Part shown: positions 53,895-64,000 of the stretch, piece by piece
Position numbering within the stretch: the first letter of the stretch is position 1
Layout of the letters: every line of letters begins with the position of its first letter
DNA from: Zygaena filipendulae
Taxonomy: Eukaryota > Arthropoda > Insecta > Lepidoptera > Zygaenidae
DNA: 64,000 nt
Reading direction: 5' to 3'
Assembly (NCBI GenBank): GCA_907165275.2
Contig: OU015654.1
Span: forward strand, 11,549,501-11,613,500
Made by a program: the position numbers and the translations under genes
The notes under the pieces: model-generated
What the model was told of the DNA's origin: nothing
What the model saw: only the letters and a program-made list of their open reading frames with translations
Databases searched by the model: none

Positions 53895-53985
53895 TAGACC
53901 CGGGTATTGGGATTAAACCTGATAAAAGCCTGCCATTTTCGGATTTCAACCCGGGCTTAAATCCGAAAACCGGTTAATGCCCATC
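53895..53985. mobile_element. TAGATGGGCAAT-type MITE remnant
   Basis: TATTGGGATTAAACCTGAT at the left, AACCGGTTAATGCCCATCTA at the right. Related to 6726-6837. It abuts family E copy 2. Confidence 0.55.
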
Positions 53986-53987
53986 TA

Positions 53988-54431
53988 CAACGTGTTAATG
54001 AATTAACTGAAAACCTGATACACCCCATTTAAAAAAATAAACAATAATATGATTAAAATATATTTTATGTCAAAAAAAAGTAACTTTTATTATATAAATT
54101 GTAGACTTTGGATTAAATTAATTATTTATTGTTCTTTTTATGATATATTACGTACATTTACGTATTCTTTAAATTAAAAAAAATTCGCGCTTTAAAAATT
54201 ATTCAACAATTAGTTTGGAGGTGACAGCTAAATTCCAAGCGCTACGCCCGCGCCTATCGATTAGAATTTTTTTAAATAAATAATTTAAATATTGTATTAA
54301 GTATATATAATTTAGACATGGGCTAGTAAAAATGAAAAAATATAACCCATATTAAAACAAAGTGTGATCGATTCGCTTGTCGATTCTGAGCAGACTACTT
54401 TCTAGTTTTCAGTTAATTCATTAACACGTTG
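53988..54431. mobile_element. MITE family E, copy 2 (uninterrupted, 444 bp)
   Basis: TIR CAACGTGTTAATGAATTAAC then TGAAAAC, exact complement at the right end, flanked by TA (53986-53987 and 54432-54433). No coding frame. Confidence 0.88.
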
Positions 54432-54454
54432 TATAATAATCACGCATAAGATAG

Positions 54455-54850
54455 GGATACCACCGAGGTTTCGCCCGCGTTCATAAAAACCTTCGCCCTC
54501 CTTTTCACTTCCTTATTAGAAGTTGAATTTTGAAAAAAAATGTCGCAAAAGGAAATACCTACTGTCCATATGTTTTTAGCTTCAGAAGTTTTGAGTGGGC
54601 TTTGATCTGTTTTATTTGTAAGAAAGTCAAACAAGGCTTTATAAAACGCACCGTCTATATCGACGTACGAAAACGTATTTTGCTGTAGGTAAGCTGTAAC
54701 TGCTGTAACTGTTGAAGAAAATTTATAACAGAACATACTAGTGGCTTTCTATTGATAGAAGAATTTTCAAAATAGGTTCAGTAGATTCTGAGAATACAAC
54801 CCTACAACCCCACAAACTCATAAACTTTACATCTTTACCTATTACTTATT
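54455..54850 (-). mobile_element. Helitron-like remnant
   Basis: GATACCACCGAGGTTTCGCC then CGCG at the 3' end, and AAACTTTACATCTTTACC, as in family 5' ends. The middle (54490-54730) is unrelated sequence of unknown origin. Confidence 0.45.
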
Positions 54851-55059
54851 ACTAAGATGTACTTACCTACCTAATATAGTTACATATTTTTTTTAACTCA
54901 TTCGCGATCGCGATTCGCGATCAACAACAGAACTGACAGTTTACAATTTGCAAACATAGATAAATCACAATACGTATACATAATGTTACGTATGTATGTA
55001 TAAACAATACTTACAACGCACCTTCTGCAAAAGATAGCGTATTGTACTGCGCAGTAATT

Positions 55060-55580
55060 TTTATATCTATAATAATTTTATAAGAAAGCAGTTTGTTCGT
55101 TGTTGAGGAGGGGAGATAATCTCTGAAAGTAGCTATTAAACGATTTTAAAAATCTTTTCACTGATAAGAACCTACCAGTCACATGATACTTTTTGTCCAA
55201 GAAAAAGTTCCCGAAATTCACGTGAGTGCCCGTTTTTACCGACATCCCATAATTTTACGGGATCCCCTAAACGTTGTTAGGTGTCCGTTAGAAAAGTGTT
55301 TCTGTTTCACCAACTGATACGGGTCATCTAAGCGAACACGTACGTACAATAAATTAAATTTAGGGGCTTGTTTAGGGAAGCTTTTAAGTAAAGGATCCCA
55401 GGTTGGTGAAAACGGGCATGAAAATGGGAGGAACAACTATGGCCCAAAGACCTTTTTCTCATACTAAATGCACAGTTATGAGAAAAAGGCCGTTGGGTGT
55501 TTTTCATTCCGATATACCTACATAGTTTCCGTGGGAATTTCTAAAACACGGGTGAAACCGCGCGGGATCAGCGATGTACC
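55060..55580 (+). mobile_element. Helitron-like fragments
   Basis: 55060-55230 (TAATTTTATAAGAAAGCAG...GTTCCCGAAATTCACGTGAG) and 55500-55575 (TTTCCGTGGGAATTTC...CACGGGTGAAACCGCGCGGG). Both degraded. Confidence 0.5.
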
Positions 55581-56720
55581 TATCCTATGCTATGCATATA
55601 GTAACTTACATACCTATGATATTTTTTTGTAAAATGTAAACAAAAGATAAATGAGTACATAACTGGTGGATATTTTTAAACGCCTATTGTGTCATGACGC
55701 GTAACTTATATAACATTGTTATTTGGCGTCGTTAGGTATAATTTAGTACCTAGTGTATTTACTTACTCCATGCAATTATTGTTTTTGTTTGTATTTCTTT
55801 TTCTGTTTATTATTTTTATCCGTTTGATTTCATCTAAAATGTTTTCACCTTTACTAGTAGTTTCTCGTCGGAAACTCCTGTACAGGTTTGTACCTACTTT
55901 GTATTGGGGGCAGTGTCCTTTCAGAGATATTGTGTTGTGTCCAGAAATTGAGCACTAAATTGTTTTATAATTTCATCACATCATTGGTCATTGCTAATTG
56001 CTACGCTTGCATCACAAGGGTAGGAACAACGGTTGCGTCATAACTCACAACTCACAAGGGTAGGAACAAGGGTTGCCAACCCCACTACACAGGGGGAATA
56101 TTTCATGTGGACGTAGCCAAATCCCAAACTACGAGGAATAGCGAAAACTGCTCAAAGGGATCTCGGGGCTGACTACGATGAAAACTAAAAGTGTTTACTC
56201 AGTTAAAAAAAAAATATCGAAACAAAAACACTCTGTATTATTGTGCCATCATTCCCTAGCGTCATTTGTAAGGATGAATTCTAGAAAATAATGGCAGATG
56301 ACAAACTAATGGAATGATCTCATTTTTAAGAAAACACTACATATTTAAGTTTTCTTTCATTCAAAACAACTGATCAACTAAACATAAATAAATTACTGAG
56401 AATGTTTAAACAAGAGCGCTGCGAAAATCATAATTTTTTACATACCTACCTACGCATCTATTTCATTCATGACAATCAATTTGTATTGCGTTTATTGTGT
56501 TAAGTTCAAGTTTGTAACCAGCCTCCAAAATTGGTTAGCTAATAGTTACATCTGTCTCTTTAACAGTTTAAGTGCTTAAGATGTTTAGATATTTAATTTA
56601 ATTTAAGTTATGTACATGCTATGGTTAGTAATATGTGGGTGATGGGTATCTATTAAATTGTCTGCAATAGGACTGGAGGGTCCCTGGGTTCTATGATACA
56701 AGTTTACTTAGTTTAGAACC
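55580..56720. other. Gene-free stretch
   Basis: No exon recognised. A short imperfect duplication, CACAAGGGTAGGAACAA, occurs at 56012 and 56056. Confidence 0.6.
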
Positions 56721-56723
56721 CAG

Positions 56724-56958
56724 AGGGGCTATTATGTAACTTTTGTTGCTATTGTTTTTCGATTTCAATCCGAAAGATAGCGGTTTTTTTATTAATTGAT
56801 CGTGTTTAGACAGCTACAGTGTAAGTAATATGTGGTTTTTGGTTGATTGCTAGATATTGTAGGTGTCAAAACGTGCATATTGTAATCGCAAAACCGTAAT
56901 GTTTTTGATTGCAACCGAAAAATGATAGAAACAAAAGTTACATATTAGCCCCTCAGGT
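56724..56958. mobile_element. MITE family D, full copy
   Basis: GAGGGGCTATTATGTAACTT then TTGTTGCTATTGTTTTTCGA, reversed right end GAGGGGCTAATATGTAACTT. Inverted ends extend about 48 bp. A truncated relative is at 31317-31450. Confidence 0.82.
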
Positions 56959-57465
56959 CACCAACTCATTCCTATCCTACCTTTGTTGTGTTGCAATGGT
57001 CTGCGCATTAGATTTAGAGTACATTAAGGTCTAGGTAGGCATAGGTTAAGAACCTTTATCTAAACAAATAAACGTATTTTCATTTTCATTTCATTTTACA
57101 TTTTCATTAATATTTCTACGGTAATTACAAATCTAGGAATTACGTATAAACTACAAAATGAGGCAAAGCATAAAAAAATACTATTAAACAACAATTAACC
57201 AAACACGGCAGTTAATGATCTCCAAGTTCAAACAAAAAGGAATAACAAAATTATAATACTTGCATTATAATATAGTTTGGTTATTCGTTTGTTATTATTT
57301 TATTAAGAAAACAATATCATTATTTTCTTTGTTCTTAATAGATATAGCGAAATACCCATCAATTATGATATATAATATATAAGTACTTTAATATTCTGAA
57401 TGCTCTTGATAACAAATTGCAATGGTAAATTTCAATAATGATAAATGTATCCGACTGATAAAATA

Positions 57466-57496
57466 CATACATACATACATACATACATACATACAT
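57466..57496. repeat. ACAT tetranucleotide microsatellite in a hairpin
   Basis: (ACAT)7-8 flanked by CTGATAAAA and TTTTATCAG, so the repeat sits in the loop of a short palindrome. Confidence 0.8.
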
Positions 57497-58019
57497 TTTA
57501 TCAGTTGCAGAAATACACATATATTTACTGTCATAACTCTTTTATGATAATAATATAGCGTATCGTGTATAAAAACTGAAAACATATAATTATAAAATTT
57601 TAATAATTTCTGTTTGTACCAAACGGCGGGCGTTAATTTACTGATGCGGTTTATAAGTGGAAGGCTACGAGTTAAATTTGATATGATATAAAAACCTTAT
57701 ATTATTGTCTTTAATCTTATATCTCAAGTTAATCACAATTATCTAATAGGTTGGTTTTATTTGTATGCGCGAATAAAAGTGTGTCAAGTACGAAGCGGCT
57801 GTTACAGTGTGCAACAGCTGACAAAGACAGGTCAACGGCCTCGGTGCCAACGACCCCGCGTCCTAAAGAGTACAAACACACCCTTACTTTCAGAAACGGG
57901 AGCAGGTAAACGCGGAGGGAAGGGATGGTTTTGTTCCCAATTCTAATATTGAACCGGATAATAAAAATAATATTTGTACTTCTTTATATTAACTTGTTTT
58001 GTTGACGGAGCCCTCTACA

Positions 58020-58208
58020 TTTATATGGATATAAAGTTGCGAATGTTTGTTACACTCTCACGTCTAAACACCTGAACATAATATTTTAGCAAGATTAAGC
58101 AAGGAGATAGATTGCATTCTAACGAAAGTATAGGCTACTTTTATACCACGGAATAGTTCCGGACGCAATATTAAAACTCACACGGGTAAAGCCGCGGGGA
58201 TTAGCTAT
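58020..58208 (+). mobile_element. Helitron-like copy
   Basis: ATATGGATATAAAGTTGCGA at the start, ACTCACACGGGTAAAGCCGC then GGGGATTAGCTAT at the end. Confidence 0.65.
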
Positions 58209-58209
58209 A

Positions 58210-59390
58210 ATACCTAATAGTGCAAAAAACCTTTTTAAATTATTTTCTTCAAGTTTTATTTGAAAAACAACCCGTCTTATATCATTTTAAAGTTTTTATA
58301 GGCATTATTTAAATCCGACAGCGTTCTATTATGTAATTAATCTTCCGTTAAAACGCTGCTAATGTTACTGAATACGTAAAATTATTTAAATTTTTTACTT
58401 ATAAGTACCTAATTACTTAAACTTTAAAAGAAACACGATGATAAAATCTATTAAAAATGTGCTTTTGATACCTTTTGATTAAAATTTTATACCTACCAAG
58501 AATATAAGCTTGTCTACTGCAAGATTCGCAGATAGCTTTATCTTAAGACTCAATTACACGCAACGCTTTTAATGAAAGTTGGAGCAGGTGATTTCATTAC
58601 ACATTTAAGTCACAAAAATTGCAAAAACCAACCCGCATCCGTAAACATAGCACAAATGACAAATAAACGATCATAGACTGTAGTTTTAATTTATATTTTG
58701 TTCAGGTGATGCGTCTAATAACTCCAATAGGACTCGGCTTTTATTAACTATGACCTTAACAGATAACGCGCCACGAAAATTATCTTTCCCCGTGCTCAAA
58801 GAAGTTTCACTACAAAAAAAACATACGCGTCGAATTGAGAACCTCCTCCTTTTTGGGAAGTCTGTTAAAAATACGTTTACAACGTTTATGGCAGAGGTAT
58901 AGAAAATTAATTTCTAATATTTTGGCATCTGGAGCGTTTCGGATTATTTTTGGGACGCGCGTTATGAGCAAGGCATGTTGTTGGTCATAGCCATTGATAT
59001 AGGGTTTTTTTATATATCAATGGTCATAGCACAGATAATTTATAATACTGTACGTCATCGTCATAGTGAATAAGGGCCGAATTCTGATTGAAGCACGCAT
59101 AGAACGTGCGTGCGTTGAAGGGATCACGTACGCACCGGCTGGCGGCCTTGTTTACCGGCCTCTGAGAACTTGACACGTCAACAAACAACGGATTTGAGGT
59201 GATAATTATATTGTTGGTTAATGCATTAACGACTATGCACATATCTACTCGTTCTGAAGCTTAAGTAGTTTAGGTATTTGTTTTGCGGATCGTCGTGATT
59301 TTTATAGGAAAGACTTCAATTTTGTGATTTAAGCAAATCACTACTATTGCCATTTCAAAGGTAAGGGACTCCATAATCTTAGGTATCTTT
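58210..59390. other. Gene-free AT-rich stretch
   Basis: No exon or element with both ends. A small inverted ATATATCAATGG/CCATTGATAT lies around 58992-59030, and a GC-richer patch with ACGTGCGTGCG at 59095-59160. Confidence 0.6.
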
Positions 59391-59394
59391 TTTA

Positions 59395-59560
59395 CAAAAT
59401 TAATTGCTGTTCGTTAGTCTCGCTAAAACTTGAGACCGATTTGGCTAATTTTGATCTTGAAACATTTGTGGAAGTACAGGGAAGGTTTAAACGGTGAGAA
59501 GTTGGGAGTCGCTGCGGGAATTCCAAGACTCACGCGGGTGAAACCGCGGGGCACCGCTAG
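59395..59560 (+). mobile_element. Helitron-like copy
   Basis: ACTCACGCGGGTGAAACCGC then GGGGCACCGCTAG followed by T at the end. Confidence 0.75.
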
Positions 59561-59694
59561 TCTTTATATTTAATACGCAGACGCTAAGATCAACTTCGTT
59601 GAGAAAAGAACTGTTGTTGAATTAGAGATAAAATATAGATAGTATTTTTCGCACTATATTATGTTTCTATAATATATAATACAACTAGCTGTCC

Positions 59695-60205
59695 CCCGCG
59701 ATTTTATCCGCGGTAATTTCGGAGTCCCCACGGAGGTTTCGGGAAAAAAGTACTCTATGTCCTTCTTTGTACCCCGACAGTAGTTTGTGCCGGAGTTCCC
59801 GCGGGAATTCCGAGATAAAAACTATCCTATCTTGGACCATATTATAAATGGTTACAAAATTTTATCAAAATCCGTTCAGTAGTTTCGGAGTCCATCGCGG
59901 CCAAACAACGTGACACGTGATTTATATATTAAGACGATTTCATCCGCAGTAATTTCGGGGTTCCCGCGGAGTTGCGGGAAAAAGTACTCTACATCCTTCT
60001 TTGTACCCCGACAGTAGTTTACGGTGATTAGCTATTCCCCTCATTAGTACCGGAGTTCCCGCGGGAATGCCGGGATAAAAACTATCCTATCTTTTAAGTT
60101 GGACCATATTATAAATGGTTACAAAATTTTATCAAAATCCGTTCAGTAGTTTCGGAATCCATCGCAGACAAACAACGTGACACATGATTTATATATATTA
60201 GAAAG
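59695..60205 (-). mobile_element. Tandem pair of Helitron-like copies
   Basis: Two units of about 250 bp. Each has (G/C)CGCGGTAATTTCGG or its variant, AGTACTCTA(T/C)(G/A)TCCTTC, CCGACAGTAGTTT, GCGGGAAT(T/G)CCG and AAATCCGTTCAGTAGTTTCG. The second unit lacks its own CTAG end. Same arrangement as at 46410-46690. Confidence 0.8.
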
Positions 60206-60262
60206 ATTGACTGAAATATAGTACGATATACTATATTATATAGTACGGGGGGCAACCCTAGA

Positions 60263-60470
60263 CTAGCGGTCCCCTGCGGTTGCACTCGCGGTAATTTCAG
60301 AGTTCCCGTGGGAATTTCAGGATAGGTACTCAGGACTACCGTAACTTCCTATAAGTGAAAGAATTTTCAATGTCGGATCAGTGGATACAGAGATTACCCC
60401 TACAACGTCACGAACTCACAAACTTTACCTCTTTATAATTTATTAGTATATATTAGTATAGATAAATAAC
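60263..60470 (-). mobile_element. Helitron-like copy
   Basis: CTAGCGGTCCCCTGCGGTTG then CACTCGCGG at the 3' end. AACTTTACCTCTTTATAATT at the 5' end. Confidence 0.7.
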
Positions 60471-60806
60471 TGTGGAAGTTGGTGGAGGTTCTAATTTACG
60501 CTAATAACTGAACGCATAGAAATGTGCCCATTTGCAAATGGGAAGGTGACAAACACGATATTTTTCCACTCAACCATTCTCATGGTATTTTTGTTAAACA
60601 TACAAATCAATATTGATACATACATTTTTAATGACCAAAGAACGCGAACATTCCGTTCAAATATGTATTATCTTAGAATATGGTATTACTTAATATTTTC
60701 GTATGTCAGTATGATGATTGGTGACAAACAACAGTCTTCAGTAATAAAATCCACATAGAAGGAATTATTCTTTACGTAGTTTTTTATCATTTAAATTATT
60801 ATAATT

Positions 60807-61100
60807 CTAGCTGTGCCTCGCGGTTTCAGCCGCGCGAAAGGTTTTCAACAACTTTTTTCCCGATATCCGATTTCAATGAAACAAAGCCTATAATTATGTA
60901 ACTCCAGGCATGACAAACCGCATGACAATCCGTTCAGTAGATTCGGAGATTATCGCGAACAGACAGACAGACAGAAAAGATTTTTAAAAACCCTTTTTTT
61001 GTGGTTGGTACTCTTCGTTTATCGTCCCCTGTCAGTTTTTGTTAAAAATATTGAATTTACAGAATCGCGGATTCTACTCTTTTATTATAGTAATAGATAG
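60807..61100 (-). mobile_element. Helitron-like copy, long subfamily
   Basis: CTAGCTGTGCCTCGCGGTTT then CAGCCGCG, CAGACAGACAGACAG inside, GATTCTACTCTTTTATTATA at the 5' end. Confidence 0.8.
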
Positions 61101-61888
61101 ATAGAGTAGATAGAGTAATAATAGATAGATTTAATTTTACTTGACTTTATGTGTGTGCTGTAATTGTTTTAGATAGAATGGAATACATTACTTGTTATTA
61201 GCGGTGGGATTGCATTTTTAGTGTGTTTCAATATCAATTTAACGCTTATCTTTATAAAAATAAATTTATTGATCGAAGATAAACTATGTTTAACGGTGAC
61301 CTTCAAATCAATAACCTCTGAAGTGGAATCGTGAGTGCTATAGGATGGTTTATACTTATGAAAGTTCCCGAGGGAACCCCTCATAAACCAGTGAACAGTT
61401 TGTAATTAATAATCATCAGAAAGCATTTCACTGCTCCAAGAAAATTTGCAACTCTTTCCTAATGGTAGGTACCTATCAGTGGCGAAGGCTGAAATATTGA
61501 GAGGGGAAGCCGGAAATCTACTTTAATTTCAACTTATTAAACTATTAACTGTTCCCCCCGCCAGTTCGGAGTTCCCGCGGGAATTCCGGTATAAAAAGTC
61601 CTGTCCTAAAAAGTCCTAAAAAGTCCCTGTATCCCTGATAACGTTCTCAATTACGGAGAGAGAGAAGAATCGAATTAGAGAGAGATGTTGCGTCTGAAGG
61701 TAAGCCGGTAGGAATCGGCTTCTATTGTACCTTCGCCACTGGTACCTATGTATGTTAATTGTTAATTGAAGAAGCGACAGATTGAAAGTTGAACTACCGT
61801 GATAATTATGTCTCACAGTAGAATCAAAAGGTTTGCGTGCTATAAAAAAATAATATTGGTGATTTATTCTTATATGGTTTAGTCTCTA

Positions 61889-63276
61889 TGTAGAGTCATT
61901 CGGGGTAACAGAACGCAGCGGGTAAGTGTACGCAGTAGCCCGATCTCCGACAAAGGAGGGGGGGACTGAGGTGTTTGTTTGGAAAACTTGGTGACGCTAG
62001 AGTCACCGTTTAGGAGCCACGTGCTGCCCCGACGCAATATCAGTACTGGTCGCGACAGGTCGCTGAACATCTTTAGTGCAGTTATTTCGTTGGATATTTG
62101 TGCCAGGGAAAAGTGTGTTGCATTTAGATGGATGATTCTATGCCAGTAAGTTTACTATATTTCTATTGTTCATTTATTGTAGTTTTTAAGTAAGTATACC
62201 ATATTCATAAAAAGTAATTAACCTGTGTGTAGTGCCCGATCATTTAATATATTTGCCGATTGGGGTAAGAGTGCGAGTTTAAAAGTACGCACGCGTACTT
62301 TTACCCACGTTTCGTACTTATACCCCAAGGCATAAGAAAACATACAAAAGTTATTTATTCTTTTAGAACACAGCAAAATACTGAGGAATTATGCAAGGAA
62401 GGTCTCACAGAAGGCCCTCATCTCAGAATAATTAAGGCTAAAAAACTACTACAAAAAAGACAGAGCCAAAGACGAGCTGCTCAAGAAGTTGACATCAGTG
62501 AAGGTGCCTTACGAAAGACTAAAAACTACTCACGTGCCAACGTCTTTGAGTAGTTTTAAACCTCCTTTAGCAAAGTCCAAGAAGCGGAATTTGCAGTTCA
62601 TTGTTAAGATATTGACAATAGATTTTTCGGTATTACTAAAATGATTTCAGAAGATGCCCATAGGAGTTTACAACAGCCAATAATATAGAACACCATTTCG
62701 TTGACTGCAGCAGGATGGCTGGTCGAGATTGGGTAGATTTTTTTAAAAGAAATTCTCAACAACTTCACGTCAGCCAGCGCCTATCAGCTTGGCCAGAGCA
62801 ATTTTAATAAAATTCAAGTGCAGCGATTTTAAACTACGTTAAAAGAAATCTATGATATTCTTAATTTGCGCCAAAATAAAATTTTTACTATGGGCGAAAT
62901 TAATTTTGTTAATGTTGAAGTTGCTGATTATGTTAATGACAAAATTTAATAAATGTTGATTTTTGCAAACTTAAATTTTATTGTTTTATCCTCCTAGTAA
63001 TCTGAATGCGTACGTTTACCCCGCACGCGTATCTTTACCCTAAGGCATGCGTAATTTTACCCACATATCGGGGCAAGAGTACGCATCATGACTTTTTTAA
63101 TTCAAACGTATGTAGAGCCCAAACTAATTAACCTTAGTGGTAAATTTGCTTAAATAATGAAAATATATTAAATATTCTACCAGTTTTACATCTTAACAAG
63201 TTACATATCTTATTCTGGATAGGTTTTTGAGACTGTCAAAAATAAAGTGCGTGCTCTTGACCCGAATGACTCTACA
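61889..63276 (+). mobile_element. Degenerate pogo-like DNA transposon with intact termini, 1388 bp
   Basis: TIR TGTAGAGTCATTCGGG and complement CCCGAATGACTCTACA, flanked by TA (61887-61888, 63277-63278), as in Tc1/mariner/pogo elements. Subterminal repeats CGCACGCGTA(C/T)(T/C)TTTACCC occur near both ends. It encloses broken transposase sequence at 62350-62810. Confidence 0.85.
62350..62810 (+). pseudogene. Broken pogo/Tigger-type transposase N-terminal region
   Basis: Plus-strand pieces read KAKKLLQKRQSQRRAAQEVD then ISEGALRK, a Pipsqueak-like helix-turn-helix. In another frame HHFVDCSRMAGRDWVDFFKR, then NSQQLHVSQRLSAWPEQF, resembles the AGxxWxxxFxKRxxxLxxRxPEATSxxR region of pogo/CENP-B-type transposases. 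Several frameshifts and stops. The DDE domain is gone. The family call is from motif recollection. Confidence 0.65.
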
Positions 63277-63279
63277 TAC

Positions 63280-64000
63280 TGGAAAAATTCTATACCTACC
63301 TACCTATCTACCTAAAGAAACTACGATACAAAAAGTATTTTCTTTCTAATTTCTTTTCAGGTGTTGTCGCATGATAATAATAATTATCGATTATAAGATA
63401 GAGTAAGTATAACTTCATTATTAATATGATAACCGGGTCATAATTTAGTCTATTACTTAAAAAGAATATCATTACATTGTGTAAATACACCTGTAAATAC
63501 TGAACTTAATTTGTTTAGTTGAAAATAAAATTGATTACTTTAAACAATTAATATTTAATGATGAAGGCAGCTTTTTGGGTGACTAGGTATGTTGGTGGCG
63601 AACAATGGCTTGGTTTCGTTTCTAGCCACTGTTTTTAATGACAATAACTTTACATAACAGGTACATCCACGGAGGTAAATACCTACCCATATTGAATATC
63701 TGAGCTGAGCAAGCAACTGGTTTTTTTCCTAATCGAGTGAACTATGTTTTTGATGTCATTTAATAAAGAAAGAAGCTAAACAAGCATACGCAAACATAAC
63801 TGTATCACATTACCTATGTAGTTTTAGCACTTCAATTTATTAAAATTGGTTACGGGAGACAAAAATACGTTTAGCCTGATCAATGAATATAGGTATATAT
63901 TTATTTACTTATTCACACTAGAGTTAGAGACATCTGTATCCTGAAACAAAAGGAGATAGGGTTTGAGAAGTTAGGCCTTGTAGAGTTAGGGTGTGTAGAG
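63280..64000. other. Gene-free AT-rich end of window
   Basis: No exon or recognisable element. A CCTACCTACCTATCTACC tract is at 63296-63313. Confidence 0.6.

Overview
This is 64 kb of AT-rich, intron-rich animal nuclear DNA. GT-AG introns are packed with short inverted-repeat transposons and with Helitron-like repeats whose 3' ends read CGCGGGTGAAACCGCGGGG...CTAGT. This repeat flora, together with fragments resembling lepidopteran RTE/SINE tails, points to a moth or butterfly. The species cannot be told from the sequence.

Two protein-coding genes could be rebuilt exon by exon, both on the minus strand. (1) 412-15928 encodes a complete Sec24 of the A/B class, the cargo-binding subunit of the COPII inner coat, in 15 coding exons (1386 codons plus stop). 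It has a long Pro/Gln/Met-Gly-Pro-Pro N-terminus, then zinc finger, trunk, beta-sandwich, helical and gelsolin-like parts. (2) 20317-41939 encodes a complete MAP-kinase-interacting kinase (MNK family, Drosophila Lk6) in 8 coding exons (511 codons plus stop). It carries the MNK-specific DFD in place of DFG, a polybasic N-terminal segment, and the two Thr-Pro sites of the MNK activation loop. Every exon junction keeps the reading frame. The kinase stands upstream of Sec24 in the same orientation, with about 4 kb between the kinase stop codon and the Sec24 promoter region. One acts in ERK/p38 signalling to eIF4E and the other in ER export, so nothing suggests they work together.

Layout: 1-411 Sec24 3' flank; 412-15928 Sec24 with introns full of simple repeats and MITEs; about 15929-16310 untranslated leader and promoter; 16384-16829 a large foldback element against that promoter; 17736-18692 a PIF/Harbinger-type element; 19000-20316 the presumed kinase 3'UTR; 20317-41939 the kinase, with introns of up to 7.9 kb; about 41940-42410 its leader and promoter; 42430-64000 a gene-poor tract made of transposon remnants, including a nested MITE cluster (50720-51627), an RTE LINE 3' fragment (49275-49620) and a degenerate pogo-like transposon with intact termini (61889-63276).

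No bacterial-type system, CRISPR array, rRNA or tRNA was seen. The most interesting signals are structural. They are an exon-derived duplication inside a Sec24 intron, a near-perfect 200-bp-arm palindrome at the Sec24 promoter, a MITE family that spreads TGACGTCAC (CRE/ATF-type) palindromes, several clear nested insertions with target-site duplications, and a 156-bp minisatellite built on the terminus of a mobile element.
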